A DNA stretch of 64,000 nucleotides from Ktedonospora formicarum (GTDB lineage Bacteria; Chloroflexota; Ktedonobacteria; Ktedonobacterales; Ktedonobacteraceae). The translations under genes were made by a program, and so were the position numbers. The stretch is taken from the NCBI RefSeq assembly GCF_016587355.1, contig NZ_BNJF01000001.1, positions 2,492,501 to 2,556,500 of the forward strand, written 5' to 3'. The notes below the pieces were generated by a model. The model saw only the letters and a list, made by a program, of their open reading frames with translations, ran no database searches and was not told the origin of the DNA. Numbering within the stretch: the first letter of the stretch is position 1; each line of letters starts with the position of its first letter. Positions 1-9,177 of this stretch are shown piece by piece.

Positions 1-166
1 CAAATATACCGACAGAGAAGGTATCGAGCGCCAGTCCATCGAGGTAACTCTGACCGATATGGAGATGCTCACTCCCAAGAATCAACAGCCCGTTGGGTCG
101 TCTACTGGTGGCTCCAGCAACTACAGCAACGACGATTTGGGAGATCTGGACGAACATCCCTTCTAA
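1..166 (+). CDS. ssb: Single-stranded DNA-binding protein, C-terminal end (5' part outside window)
   Basis: The frame from base 2 to the TAA at 164-166 encodes 54 residues that end in an acidic tail, DLDEHPF. This matches the SSB C-terminal tip (consensus DDDIPF) that recruits repair and replication partners. Upstream of it is the end of the OB fold (...IEVTLTDMEML) and a short Gly/Ser/Asn linker. The protein binds single-stranded DNA during replication, recombination and repair. Only the C-terminus is here; the start lies before the window. rpsR follows 21 bases downstream, which fits the common rpsF-ssb-rpsR order, so rpsF is expected just upstream. The call rests on the tail and the gene order. 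Confidence 0.88.
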   Translation, partial: KYTDREGIERQSIEVTLTDMEMLTPKNQQPVGSSTGGSSNYSNDDLGDLDEHPF

Positions 167-187
167 TGTTATAGAAGGAGATTCGCA

Positions 188-478
188 GTGCAGAGACGTT
201 CTGACACATCCGCTCCTCGCCCACGCCGCGAAGGTGGGCGCGGTGAGCGTGGCTCCCGCCGCAAAACTTGTCAATTCTGCCATGATCATGTTCGTGAGAT
301 CGACTATAAAGATGCAAGCCGCTTTATGAAGCGCTTCGTTTCGGATCGTGGCAAGATCGAACCACGCCGCAAAACTGGCACCTGTGCCAAGCACCAGCGC
401 GGTTTGAGCACAGCGATTAAGCAGGCTCGCTATATGGCTCTGCTTCCCTACACCGCCGAGCACATTCGCGGTATGTAA
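188..478 (+). CDS. rpsR: Small ribosomal subunit protein bS18
   Basis: Ribosomal protein S18 (96 residues), a component of the 30S platform next to S6 and S11. The start is GTG at 188, with a strong Shine-Dalgarno (AGAAGGAG, 173-180) at 7 nt spacing. The first 25 residues are an Arg/Gly-rich extension. The core then has CQFC near residue 28 and a second Cys followed by AKHQR, which is the zinc-type S18 pattern, and it ends in the typical [10 protein letters not shown] segment. It lies directly after ssb. rplI, which often follows rpsR, is absent here; a hairpin at 493-520 follows instead. Confidence 0.96.
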   Translation: MQRRSDTSAPRPRREGGRGERGSRRKTCQFCHDHVREIDYKDASRFMKRFVSDRGKIEPRRKTGTCAKHQRGLSTAIKQARYMALLPYTAEHIRGM

Positions 479-492
479 TTGTAGGAACCCAT

Positions 493-520
493 GTGGGCCC
501 TCCTTTGAGGAGTGGCCCAC
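493..520 (+). terminator. GC-rich hairpin after rpsR, possible terminator
   Basis: GTGGGCC and CTCCT (493-504) pair with AGGAG and GGCCCAC (508-520), giving 12 base pairs with one bulged T and a TTG loop. It sits 15 bases after the rpsR stop. No T-run follows, so it could be a weak or factor-dependent terminator or an mRNA end-protecting stem. Confidence 0.5.
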
Positions 521-628
521 GTGTGGCGCATAACACAATCGGATATCTTAACTTCACTTTTTTACTCCCGGTACTCCCTCATAGTTCAGTCCTGGATATC
601 CATTGGATGTCCTCCGCTGGAGGTATTG

Positions 629-2053
629 ATGAATAGTCAGACAGCGCGTCGCCCGAATAAACCCAAGTCCACGCGCCCGACAAGATCTCGCAGATACACC
701 AAGCAAACGGCGCATGTTGAAGCTCGGCGCGACGGCAAACCACTTATCTTTGGTTGGGGAGGCCATCTTTCTCGTACTGAGAAAACTCACTTACAGCGCC
801 GCTCTATCTGGGTCCTCGCCTCCCTTGTTGCTTTGGCAATCATAGGCACTATTGCCTACGCGTGGATTAACCTGAACATTTTGATCCCTAATCATACTAT
901 TACCTCCGTAAATGGCGAAGCTATCCACCTGGGCGATTACCGCAAAATGGCGGCTTTACAAGCTCAGCTTCATGTTAATAAAATCGGAAGCCTGACGACC
1001 CAAAGCGATACCCTCTCCAAGCAATCATCCGATCTACAGAAAACCATCGATGCGACGAATAAACAAATCGATGATCTCAATAAGCAGATTGCGGGTCTAA
1101 AGGCAGACGAGAGCGCCAAACGCGCCGATCTGGAAAAGCAGCTCAACGACGCCAAGACTAAGGTGCAGGATACACAGAAGCAAAAAGATGCTTTAGACGC
1201 CAAGAACAACGATATCACTGCCAATCAGATCCCCAACGAGCAACAGCTTTACACTCAATCTCAGGTCGCTAATGATAGCGCCGATTGGCTCCAGCAGGAC
1301 GTGCTCATCCGTCAGTGGGAGTCCAAGCAGAACAATGCCGTGCGCGCACAGGTCGAGCCAAGCTCCAGCGCCATTGAGCAAGCTTTGAAAGACTTCAAGA
1401 ACGCAATTCCCAAGACAGATGGAGATAAGTACCAGAAATTCCTGGACAAAGACCGCGTATCGGATCAGGATATACGCGCGATGCTTGGCGTTCAAGTGCG
1501 CCGCGCGAATATGCAGAAATACCTGGCCTCTCTTGACAAGTCACCTTCCTATCAGGTTCAGGCCCGTGGGCTAACCCTGGATACGAAGGATAATGCCCAG
1601 AAAGCGCTGGATCGCTTGAAGAAGGGCGAAGACTTTGCCAAGGTGGCGAAAGAGATGTCAAAAGACACAAACACCAATACCAAAGGTGGGGACTTCGGCT
1701 GGATGGCTCCTGGACAGTACGCGCTCGACTATACCCAGAAAGTCGGCGGTGCGGTTGATAACTGGCTCTTCGATCCAGCACGAAAAGTCAACGAACTGAG
1801 CCCAATCATTTCCGACGCAGGTAGCTTCCATATCGTGCAAGTCACTGGCATTGAGCAGTCAAAGGAAGTCGATAGCAAGAAACTTCAGGATCTCCAGACC
1901 AGCGCGCTCGAACTCTGGATTGTGAAAGAGAAGGCGCGCCTTGGCTCAAAGATCACTGCTGTTGATCTTGATACCATCCTCGACAGCTCAAATATACCAT
2001 CAGACGTCCCATCATCACCACCGTCGCAGCAGAACCCAACGCTTGGCGGCTAA
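629..2053 (+). CDS. Membrane-anchored parvulin-type peptidyl-prolyl isomerase (PrsA/SurA-like)
   Basis: Likely extracytoplasmic folding factor of 474 residues. The chosen start, ATG 629, has a GGAGG 5 nt upstream; longer in-frame starts would run back into the rpsR hairpin. Layout: basic N-terminus (1-59), one membrane helix at about 60-82, a SurA/SurN-like segment beginning with the TSVNGEAI motif at about 92-99, a long coiled coil at about 121-200 with regular D/L/K heptads, then a parvulin (PPIC) domain at about 306-420 with the recognisable GGDFGWMAPGQ stretch. The tail is Pro/Ser-rich. The family catalyses cis-trans isomerisation of prolyl bonds in secreted proteins. The coiled coil is longer than in PrsA. 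Substrates cannot be told from sequence. Confidence 0.85.
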   Translation: MNSQTARRPNKPKSTRPTRSRRYTKQTAHVEARRDGKPLIFGWGGHLSRTEKTHLQRRSIWVLASLVALAIIGTIAYAWINLNILIPNHTITSVNGEAIHLGDYRKMAALQAQLHVNKIGSLTTQSDTLSKQSSDLQKTIDATNKQIDDLNKQIAGLKADESAKRADLEKQLNDAKTKVQDTQKQKDALDAKNNDITANQIPNEQQLYTQSQVANDSADWLQQDVLIRQWESKQNNAVRAQVEPSSSAIEQALKDFKNAIPKTDGDKYQKFLDKDRVSDQDIRAMLGVQVRRANMQKYLASLDKSPSYQVQARGLTLDTKDNAQKALDRLKKGEDFAKVAKEMSKDTNTNTKGGDFGWMAPGQYALDYTQKVGGAVDNWLFDPARKVNELSPIISDAGSFHIVQVTGIEQSKEVDSKKLQDLQTSALELWIVKEKARLGSKITAVDLDTILDSSNIPSDVPSSPPSQQNPTLGG

Positions 2054-2060
2054 CGTTCCA

Positions 2061-2100
2061 GTGTAGCCTGGAATTGCAGTTTCAGGCTACACTCTTTTTT
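2061..2100 (+). terminator. Rho-independent terminator of the parvulin gene
   Basis: A perfect 10-bp stem (GTGTAGCCTG, 2061-2070, with CAGGCTACAC, 2083-2092) is followed directly by TCTTTTTT (2093-2100), 8 bases after the stop codon. Confidence 0.93.
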
Positions 2101-2179
2101 ATTCATTACCTAGCAGAATTTTCATCCAGGACCTTAGCCTATCGTCTATGTCCACTCAATCGAGGTTAGACTTTTTACC

Positions 2180-3418
2180 ATGACCAGCTTCGTACCCGCA
2201 ACAACCCAGCAACGTGAAATACTTCCACAAGAGCTTCTGCGCACCGAACCCGTTGAGCAGCTTCTCGAAACGGCATCGCTCTACCTACACATTCCCTTCT
2301 GCCATACACGCTGCTATTATTGCGACTTCAACACATACGCTGGCATACTCCCTCTGCGCGAACCCTATGTACGCGCGCTCCTCAAAGAGATTGAACTAGC
2401 AGGTGAGCAAGCTCACACAATAGAGGGTCAACCACGACGCTCACGCACAATCTTTTTTGGGGGCGGAACCCCCAGCCTCTTAACAGTTGCACAGATCTCC
2501 CGTTTACTCACGGCTTGCCAGAACGCATTCGCGGTTGACCAGGATGCCGAGATTACGTTAGAGGCCAATCCAGGCACATTGAATAAAGAACAACTGGCAG
2601 GCATTCGCGCCGCTGGGATCAACCGTCTAAGCATGGGCGCACAAAGCTACGATGCCGCTCTACTCAAAAAGCTAGGACGTATTCACAATCCAGATGAGAT
2701 TACCCAGGCTGTTCAATATGCACGCGCAGCAGGCTTCACCTCTATCAACCTGGACTTTATGTTTGGTCTACCTGACCAGACAATGCAGCACTGGCGTGAG
2801 ACATTAGACAAAGCCCTCTCCCTACATCCAGAGCACTTCTCGCTCTATTCTCTCATTATTGAAGAGGGGACGCCCTTCTACAAATGGGTACATGAACAAC
2901 GCATTACACCCGGCGACGAAGACCTCTGTGCGGACATGTATGAATACGCGGATGAGCTTTTGCGAAAAGAAGGCTATGTAAACTACGAGATCTCAAACTG
3001 GGCCTTACCTGGTCACCATAGCCGTCACAATTTGACATACTGGCAGAATCTCCCATACATTGGTATGGGAGCGGGAGCTTCTTCCTTCTTCGCCAATGAG
3101 CGCTATACCGACGAGCGCGACCCGCAAACCTATATCAAACGCCTGAAAGGTGGCGAAATACCAGTAGCGGAACGTGAAGAGGTCAATACGCCCCAGGCAA
3201 TGTCGGAAACCTCTTTCCTAGCCCTACGTACAGCTATGGGGCTTCATCTACCAACCTTTGAGAAGCGCTTCTCACAGCCTTTCTCACAGTTCGTAGGTGA
3301 TCGCCTGCGCGTCGTCGCCGAAGCCGGTCTGCTGGAACAGGATGGCGACTGGCTACGCCTGAGCCAACATGGGCGTCTGCTTGGCAATGAGGTCTTTCTC
3401 CGGCTACTGCCCGATTAA
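2180..3418 (+). CDS. hemW: Radical SAM heme chaperone HemW
   Basis: Oxygen-independent coproporphyrinogen oxidase-like protein of 412 residues, usual for the family. Cys41, Cys45 and Cys48 form the CxxxCxxC motif that binds the 4Fe-4S cluster and S-adenosylmethionine (HIPFCHTRCYYC). GGGTPS at 94-99 is the glycine motif of the radical SAM barrel. HNLTYW at 283-288 is the heme-binding HNxxYW signature that separates HemW from true HemN, and the extra Cys of the HemN CxxxCxxCxC pattern is replaced by Asp-Phe. HemW delivers heme to membrane respiratory enzymes. It follows the parvulin terminator, so it probably has its own promoter, and recJ follows 65 bases downstream. Confidence 0.93.
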   Translation: MTSFVPATTQQREILPQELLRTEPVEQLLETASLYLHIPFCHTRCYYCDFNTYAGILPLREPYVRALLKEIELAGEQAHTIEGQPRRSRTIFFGGGTPSLLTVAQISRLLTACQNAFAVDQDAEITLEANPGTLNKEQLAGIRAAGINRLSMGAQSYDAALLKKLGRIHNPDEITQAVQYARAAGFTSINLDFMFGLPDQTMQHWRETLDKALSLHPEHFSLYSLIIEEGTPFYKWVHEQRITPGDEDLCADMYEYADELLRKEGYVNYEISNWALPGHHSRHNLTYWQNLPYIGMGAGASSFFANERYTDERDPQTYIKRLKGGEIPVAEREEVNTPQAMSETSFLALRTAMGLHLPTFEKRFSQPFSQFVGDRLRVVAEAGLLEQDGDWLRLSQHGRLLGNEVFLRLLPD

Positions 3419-3466
3419 GGTCTTATGCGAACACCAATGCCGCTCAGGTTTTCTCATAAGGAGTAA
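3419..3466 (+). repeat. Intergenic inverted-repeat element, copy A
   Basis: Left arm CTTATGCGAACACC (3422-3435) pairs with right arm GGTTTTCTCATAAG (3447-3460) at 12 of 14 positions. The right end carries the shared motif CTCAGGTTTTC...TAAGGAGTAA. This is the shortest copy (48 bp), without the inner hairpin of the others. It lies between hemW and recJ, and its GGAGTAA end is next to the recJ ribosome binding site. Confidence 0.7.
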
Positions 3467-3483
3467 GAAAAGGAGACGACACC

Positions 3484-5367
3484 ATGACCCATAAGGATAG
3501 TTCACATACCACCTCATGGGAACTCTATCGCCAGCTTTCAGGTCCCGAATTCGCGCGACTGGGCGCGACTAACGTCTATGAGCGCATTCGCGCGCAATTA
3601 CTTTACAATCGTGGTCTCCAGACGCGCGAAGAAATGGAGCGTTTTCGCTACGCAAGCTATGCAGATCTCTATGATCAACAGAACTTCGTTGATCACCCGG
3701 AGACCTTTCTGTACGATCCCTACCGCCTGATTGATATGCCCAAGGCAGTTCAACGCATCCGCAAGGCCTTCGAAGCACATGAGCATATCACTGTTTACGG
3801 CGACTACGATGCCGATGGCGTTACCTCCTCCGCGCTCCTCTACCGCGCCTTACGCACGCTCGGGCATCCCAAAGAGTTACTCTCATCTCATATCCCTCAT
3901 CGTCAAAACGACGGTTGTGGCCTTAATTCGGGCGCACTCACTATGCTCAAGGAACGAGGCACAAAGCTTATCATCACAACAGATTGCGCCAGTTCCGATG
4001 TAGAGCAGGTAGAAGAAGCCTGCACCCTGGGCATTGATGTCATTATTACAGATCATCATCGTCCCCCAGATCAATTACCTCAGGCCTTTGCAATGGTCAA
4101 TCCCTGGCGCTCTGATTGTACCTATCCAAATGAAACATATAGCGAACGCTATCTCTGTGGAGCAGGTATCGCTTTCAAGCTGGTGCAAGCTCTCTACCGG
4201 GCCTATCAACGCTCTCTGGCTGAGGAACAGGAGTTGCTTGACCTAGCGGCAATTGGAACCATCGCGGATATCGCGCCCTTACTTGGTGAAAATCACACCC
4301 TGGCACGCCTCGGCTTGGAGCTACTTAATCGGACAAACAATCCAGGTCTTAAAGAATTAATTAAGCGCACAACGCTTCAACTGGGTAAGATACGTGAGCG
4401 CGACATCGCCTTCGCCATCGCGCCACGTATCAACGCAGCCGGGCGCATGGAAAGTGCCCTCATCGCTTTCGATTTGCTCACGACCAATGATGCCGAAGAG
4501 GCAGCGCGTATCGCTTCCAGGCTCGACGCCCTCAATATCTCGCGACAGCAGGTAACAGAAGAATTGATGCGTGACGTTCGAGTGCAAGCCCAGCTTCAAT
4601 CTGAGCGACCTGTGGTACTGGTAGGTGGCGATGAATGGCATGAAGGCATTATTGGCCTCGTCGCGGGTAAGCTGGCAGACGAGTTGCAGAAACCAGCCCT
4701 GGTTCTGAGCCATGATCCTAAATTAGGGCATAGTCGTGGTTCAGCACGTAGCCAGAAAGGGTTCAATATTATTGAGGCCCTGCGTGGCTTCGATGGAGGA
4801 TTTGAACGTTATGGAGGGCATGCCCAAGCGGCAGGCTTCACTATTCAGAGCGACGCCATCGAGCGCCTACATGATCATCTGATCAAATGGAAAGAAAATG
4901 GTGGAGCCAGCATACCAGCCCAGATTGACGGTACCAGCCTGCCAGATCAAACAGGTGTAGTTACGGAAAGCGAGCCTGAAAGCGAAGAGACGTCACCAAC
5001 GCATATGATTGATCTGGAATTTGAGCGCCTCCGCCTTCAGGGTCTCAATGCCGAGCTTTATCACGAGCTTCGCCAACTTTCTCCCTTTGGGGCTGGCAAT
5101 CCAGAGCCCGTCTTCAAAATGAAGAATCTCCTCATACGCAGCAAGTGGACCTCAGGGCGAGAGCGGCAGAATCTTAGCCTGCGCCTGGAACAACCAGGTT
5201 CAGCAACGATGGTACAGGGGACACTGGTGCGAGGAGCCGCACGCATCAACGATCTGGCGAGCACTCCCGCCATCAATATCATCTTCCATCTTGAAGTGTA
5301 TGATGATAACGCCACACAAAATGTACGCCTCAAGCTGCTTGATGTCGAGCCATACGAGGCACACTGA
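3484..5367 (+). CDS. recJ: Single-stranded-DNA-specific exonuclease RecJ
   Basis: A 5'-to-3' single-strand DNA exonuclease of the DHH phosphoesterase superfamily, used in recombination and repair. 627 residues. The Mn-binding motifs are visible in order: DYDADG at 107-112, TTDCAS near 165-170, DHH at 190-192, and the DHHA1-domain GGHAQAAGF motif near 440. Start ATG 3484 follows AAGGAG at 3471-3476. A Glu/Ser-rich linker near 490-510 precedes the C-terminal OB-like domain. It is downstream of hemW on the same strand, separated by repeat element A, and converges on the glutamate dehydrogenase gene. Confidence 0.95.
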   Translation: MTHKDSSHTTSWELYRQLSGPEFARLGATNVYERIRAQLLYNRGLQTREEMERFRYASYADLYDQQNFVDHPETFLYDPYRLIDMPKAVQRIRKAFEAHEHITVYGDYDADGVTSSALLYRALRTLGHPKELLSSHIPHRQNDGCGLNSGALTMLKERGTKLIITTDCASSDVEQVEEACTLGIDVIITDHHRPPDQLPQAFAMVNPWRSDCTYPNETYSERYLCGAGIAFKLVQALYRAYQRSLAEEQELLDLAAIGTIADIAPLLGENHTLARLGLELLNRTNNPGLKELIKRTTLQLGKIRERDIAFAIAPRINAAGRMESALIAFDLLTTNDAEEAARIASRLDALNISRQQVTEELMRDVRVQAQLQSERPVVLVGGDEWHEGIIGLVAGKLADELQKPALVLSHDPKLGHSRGSARSQKGFNIIEALRGFDGGFERYGGHAQAAGFTIQSDAIERLHDHLIKWKENGGASIPAQIDGTSLPDQTGVVTESEPESEETSPTHMIDLEFERLRLQGLNAELYHELRQLSPFGAGNPEPVFKMKNLLIRSKWTSGRERQNLSLRLEQPGSATMVQGTLVRGAARINDLASTPAINIIFHLEVYDDNATQNVRLKLLDVEPYEAH

Positions 5368-5382
5368 TTACGACTTACAATA

Positions 5383-5435
5383 AGAGTGAGGTGGCCAAGT
5401 TACCAACAATAGCAATAACCTGGGCACCTCGCTCT
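5383..5435. terminator. Hairpin between convergent recJ and gdh
   Basis: AGAGTGAGGTG (5383-5393) pairs with CACCTCGCTCT (5425-5435), one G-T pair, with a shorter inner GTTA/TAAC stem. It sits between two converging genes, the expected place for a shared terminator. No long T-run on either side. Confidence 0.5.
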
Positions 5436-5457
5436 CCCATAACAAAGCGTGTGAGAT

Positions 5458-6710
5458 TCAGGGGTAAACGCCGCGAATCTCGGTCGCTTCGGCGACGCGT
5501 GCCACGGCTAGCAGGTACGCTCCCAGGCGCATATTCACATCCTGCTCTAACGCCTTCTCCCGTACAGCCTGGTAGGAGCGCCGCATAATCATCTCCAGAC
5601 GGCTATTGATCTCATCTTCGGCCCAGAAGAAGCGCTGTAAATCCTGCACCCACTCAAAATAGCTGACAGTCACACCACCTGCGTTTGCCAGGATATCAGG
5701 AATAATAGTCACACCCATATCATTCAGAATCTCGTCAGCCTCCGTCGTGGTTGGGCCATTCGCGGCTTCAACGATCAGGCTGGCTTTGATACGTGCCGCA
5801 TTCCGTTCGTTTAGCTGATTCTCCAACGCAGCAGGAATCAAAACATCACAGGGCAATTCTAGCAGTTCCGCGTTCGTCACGGCATCAGCCTCTTCATATC
5901 CCTTCAGGCTGCCAGATCGGCGAGAATGACGCATCGCCGCAGGAACATCAATGCCCTTTGGATTATACAGTCCCCTGAGATATCGCTGATACCAACCACG
6001 CGACAACCCATTTCGTGCAGTAGGCGGGCGGCTATACCACCAACATTACCAAATCCCTGCACGACAACCGAGCAATCTTCAGGATTCATGCCCTTATCGC
6101 GCATAGCTTCACGCGCCACAACCTGCACCCCTCGCGCCGTTGCCTCTAATCGGCCTTCGCTACCACCAATTGCCAGAGGTTTGCCAGTGGTGACAGCCGG
6201 AACTGAGTAACCGCGATGCATCGAATAGGTATCCATAATCCAACCCATAATCTGAGGATTGGTGTTCATATCGGGGGCAGGGATATCACTATCGGGGCCT
6301 ATGAGGAGAGAAATCTCAGTCGTATAACGGCGGGTCAAGCGCTCAAGCTCCGCACTAGACATCTTATGGGGATCACAAATGACGCCACCTTTCGCGCCAC
6401 CAAAGGGAATATCGACAACCGCGCATTTCCAGGTCATCCACATCGATAGCGCACGCACCTCATCAAGTGAGACAGCCGGACTATAACGAATGCCACCTTT
6501 AGCTGGTCCACGATTGATATTATGCTGCACACGATAACCGGTGAACATCTCGACATCACCGTTATCCATACGGACAGGGAAATTGACAATCAGTTCACGT
6601 TTGGGCTTGCGCAAGATGGCGCGCATAGCCTGGGAAAGCCCCAGTCTCTCAGCCGCCTCGTCAAATTGATGAATCGCCACGTCATAGGGATTGACAAGCT
6701 CAACAACCAT
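5458..6710 (-). pseudogene. gdhA: NAD(P)-dependent glutamate dehydrogenase, split by a single frameshift
   Basis: Reads as a Glu/Leu/Phe/Val dehydrogenase that interconverts glutamate and 2-oxoglutarate plus ammonia. The N-terminal part (from ATG 6710, with AAGGAGG upstream at 6721-6727) carries GPAKGGIRYSP (69-79), the catalytic Lys of GGAKGG (105-109), PAPDMNT (144-150) and the Rossmann motif GFGNVG (219-224). At about residue 246 the frame shifts, and the rest of the protein (GLYNPKGIDVPA... to RGVYP) continues in another frame down to 5458. One added G in the run at 5972-5975 would restore a 417-residue protein, the normal length. The break may be a sequencing error in a homopolymer or a real lesion; everything else looks conserved. 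Confidence 0.85.
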
Positions 6711-7105
6711 TGTTTTTGTAACCTCCTTGGTATTAGTCGACCATTCGACCAGGTAGCATCATCGCATGTGAAGCATCTTTGCTTCTATAGAGAAAGATAC
6801 CTGACACACATTTTAATAGAGATTTAAAATCAAGAATCTCGATCTTCAGTTTATGCATGCTATTTGTCAAGAGAAATCCCGCCCAGTAGTGGACGGGATA
6901 AATGTGCATCCAAACATGCCCTCAGTATAGCACTTGCGTTTCGTGCTTTCAAGAAAGGCGTTACTTAGTTCTGTCATCTTTGTATGTCTCGTATACTTCC
7001 TGAATGCTCTTCATGTGCACTTCCTACTGACAGAGCTCATGAACCTTACAAAACGGAACTTCATTCGCAGAAAAACGCCACGCAGTTTGCAGGCAAAGGC
7101 ATCAT
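6711..7105. other. Intergenic region upstream of gdh
   Basis: 395 bases without a credible gene. It holds the gdh ribosome binding site (6721-6727) and the hairpin at 6867-6899. A TTGACA on the minus strand (6867-6872) lacks a matching -10, so no promoter is called. The rest is AT-rich with nothing recognisable. Confidence 0.6.
6867..6899 (-). terminator. Possible terminator of the peptide-binding protein gene
   Basis: ATCCCGCCC (6876-6884) pairs with GGACGGGAT (6891-6899), one mismatch, six-base loop. Read on the minus strand it is followed by TTTCTCTT. It lies about 210 bases beyond the end of the gene at 7106. Confidence 0.45.
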
Positions 7106-8800
7106 CTAATGCTGAGAAATAGAAACATCAGACCAATCACCGAAATAGAGACCATTCGCGTTCAGAGTCACGCCATGAAGCCAGGGAGGAATAACAGCCG
7201 CCAGCGAGAGATGATCAAGAGGAAGCCAGCCAACATCGGTGATCGCGATCTGTTCAGCCTTATTATAGAGAGCAATGCGCTCACTCCCTGTCCTGGTCTC
7301 TGCTTCCTGAACAGTCTGGTCAAATTCAGCGTTTTTCCATTGGCCATTATTATTATCAGCAGTCGAAAGCAGGTTCACATAGAGCCAGTTATAGGGGTCG
7401 GGAAAATCGGCGCTCCACTGTGTAAAGCCAAACTGGATCAGCTTCTTCGCCGTCTCATCGTTATAAGCTGTCACCTCAACAGAGCGTAACTTGACTTGCA
7501 CACCAAGAGTTGTTTGCCACATATTCTGGAGTGCCTGTGCCTCTAAAGGAGAGACTTGAGCATTAGGATATGAGAAAGTGATAGGTGGCACCTGATGAAC
7601 ATCGGGATACACCGATTGGAATAAAGCCTTCGCCTTAGCAGGGTCATACGCTAGACCCTTATAATCAGGCTGGTAACCTGGCATACCCGGCGGAATGATG
7701 GTATCCGCAGGTAACGCCGCATTCTTGAGCACATTGGTGGTCAGCTTCTCTTTATCAAGCGCGTAAGCGAACGCCTGACGTACCTCTAAACGATCAAAAG
7801 GAGGTTGCGTATTATCGAAGAACAACATATCGGTTTGCAAACGCGACTGGCTACGGAAGCCCTGAATACCGTGCGCGGTTATCTGATCCTGAGGAGAAAT
7901 TTTCCAGATAAAGCTATATTGTCCAGCACGATAGGCTTTAAAAGCTGTTGATACATCATTTACGAAAAACATTTCAACTCGGGAGAGATGCGTTTTCTTG
8001 CCATAATAATACTTATTGGGCTCCAGGTCCATTTTCACATTATGCTGCCACTCATGTACAATAAATGGGCCAGTCCCAATCCCCTCACCCAGGGCCTTCT
8101 GTGCCCAACTCTTCTCTCCATACTTCTCAACTACCTGTTGATTGAGAGGGGCAAAAAGCGGATTTGTAAGCATGGAAAGGAAATAGGGAGCTGGCACCTT
8201 CAGAGTCACGCGCAGAGTATGGTCGTCTATAGCCTTCAAACCACTGAGCACTTTTGTCTTGCCCTGAGCAACCTCTTCAGAGCCCACAATTGGCCCCTCA
8301 AAGGTACTAGCAATAGGTGAAGCCGTCGATGGCAACAGGGCACGCGTCCAGCTATAGATATAGGACTGCACAGTCACCGGGGAGCCATCCGAGAACTGAA
8401 CATCGGGATTCAGCTTAAAAGTATAAGTTTTTCTATCATCAGACAGCTGCCATGTTGCCTGATCAGGAATCACCTGCAAGTTCGCATCCATACGGACCAG
8501 ACCACTGTAAAGCATAGAAATGGCTTGTGCACTGTTTTCATCTGGTCCTTGAGCCGGATCAAGGGTCGCCACATCTTCGGTACCAACATTTGGGAATTTG
8601 AGTACCTGGGTAGATTGGCTCAGTGGAGTGCTATTCGCTGGCGTCCCGGTAGTGTTGCCGCTATTGCACGCCACTAGAGTGAGCATAAGGGCGGTAAGGA
8701 GGAGAGCCAGCATTATAAAGTCTCGTCGCTCCTCAACCACCCTGGGAGAAACGGGAATGGGTCGCGACAACCGTTTCTGATAGGGAGCGCGATGCTGCAT
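7106..8800 (-). CDS. Peptide ABC transporter substrate-binding lipoprotein (OppA/DppA family)
   Basis: Extracytoplasmic solute-binding protein of family 5, 564 residues. The N-terminus is basic, followed by a hydrophobic stretch (about 29-43) ending in a lipobox (LVAC, Cys45), so the mature protein is probably lipid-anchored at the membrane surface. A Ser/Thr/Asn linker follows. Family features include VATLDPAQGPDENSAQ near the start of the mature protein, WQLSDDRKTYTFKL, the ADFPDPYNWLYVNL region and a C-terminal WLPLDHLS. Start 8800 has GAGG upstream. No permease or ATPase gene is adjacent, so the partner transporter must be encoded elsewhere. The peptide specificity is unknown. Confidence 0.88.
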   Translation of the reverse strand: MQHRAPYQKRLSRPIPVSPRVVEERRDFIMLALLLTALMLTLVACNSGNTTGTPANSTPLSQSTQVLKFPNVGTEDVATLDPAQGPDENSAQAISMLYSGLVRMDANLQVIPDQATWQLSDDRKTYTFKLNPDVQFSDGSPVTVQSYIYSWTRALLPSTASPIASTFEGPIVGSEEVAQGKTKVLSGLKAIDDHTLRVTLKVPAPYFLSMLTNPLFAPLNQQVVEKYGEKSWAQKALGEGIGTGPFIVHEWQHNVKMDLEPNKYYYGKKTHLSRVEMFFVNDVSTAFKAYRAGQYSFIWKISPQDQITAHGIQGFRSQSRLQTDMLFFDNTQPPFDRLEVRQAFAYALDKEKLTTNVLKNAALPADTIIPPGMPGYQPDYKGLAYDPAKAKALFQSVYPDVHQVPPITFSYPNAQVSPLEAQALQNMWQTTLGVQVKLRSVEVTAYNDETAKKLIQFGFTQWSADFPDPYNWLYVNLLSTADNNNGQWKNAEFDQTVQEAETRTGSERIALYNKAEQIAITDVGWLPLDHLSLAAVIPPWLHGVTLNANGLYFGDWSDVSISQH

Positions 8801-9177
8801 CCAGAAACCTCACTTTCTTCTCCTCAGGATGTATCTAAATCAGCCATACCAGCTATCAGGCTCAGGGCCTTTAGCAGAACGGCTGTTGGTGTGAACATAT
8901 TTATAACAAGATGCGCTCCCCATAGTATAGTACAGCTGACTCAGTGCTGACCAGTTTGGTATATATATGCCAGAGCCATTCAGAAGCGGGAAGCACATGC
9001 GCGCCTACGGAGCTCAAGCCCCCTCATTCAAGATATCCGCGTGGGAGCTGTTAAGGTGCTTTTCAGTTGATATCAGAGAGAGATTGCTGGCATAGACAAA
9101 CCTCAAGAGGGGGACTATAATGAATTCAGAAACGTGGAGAGAGATTAGCCTTCAACGCTAAACATGAGGTTTTTCCT
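8801..9177. other. Intergenic region between divergent genes
   Basis: 377 bases between the divergent peptide-binding protein and arginase genes. It should hold both promoters, but I could not pick a convincing -35/-10 pair. The arginase ribosome binding site (TGAGG) is near 9163-9167. No ORF, tRNA or repeat seen. Confidence 0.5.

Noticed and set aside
512..628. Upstream extension of the parvulin gene to position 512
   Set aside because: The extension begins within the rpsR hairpin; ATG 629 has a good ribosome binding site and gives a typical basic N-terminus before the membrane helix.
6867..6872. TTGACA as -35 of a gdh promoter
   Set aside because: No acceptable -10 lies 16-18 bases downstream on the minus strand.
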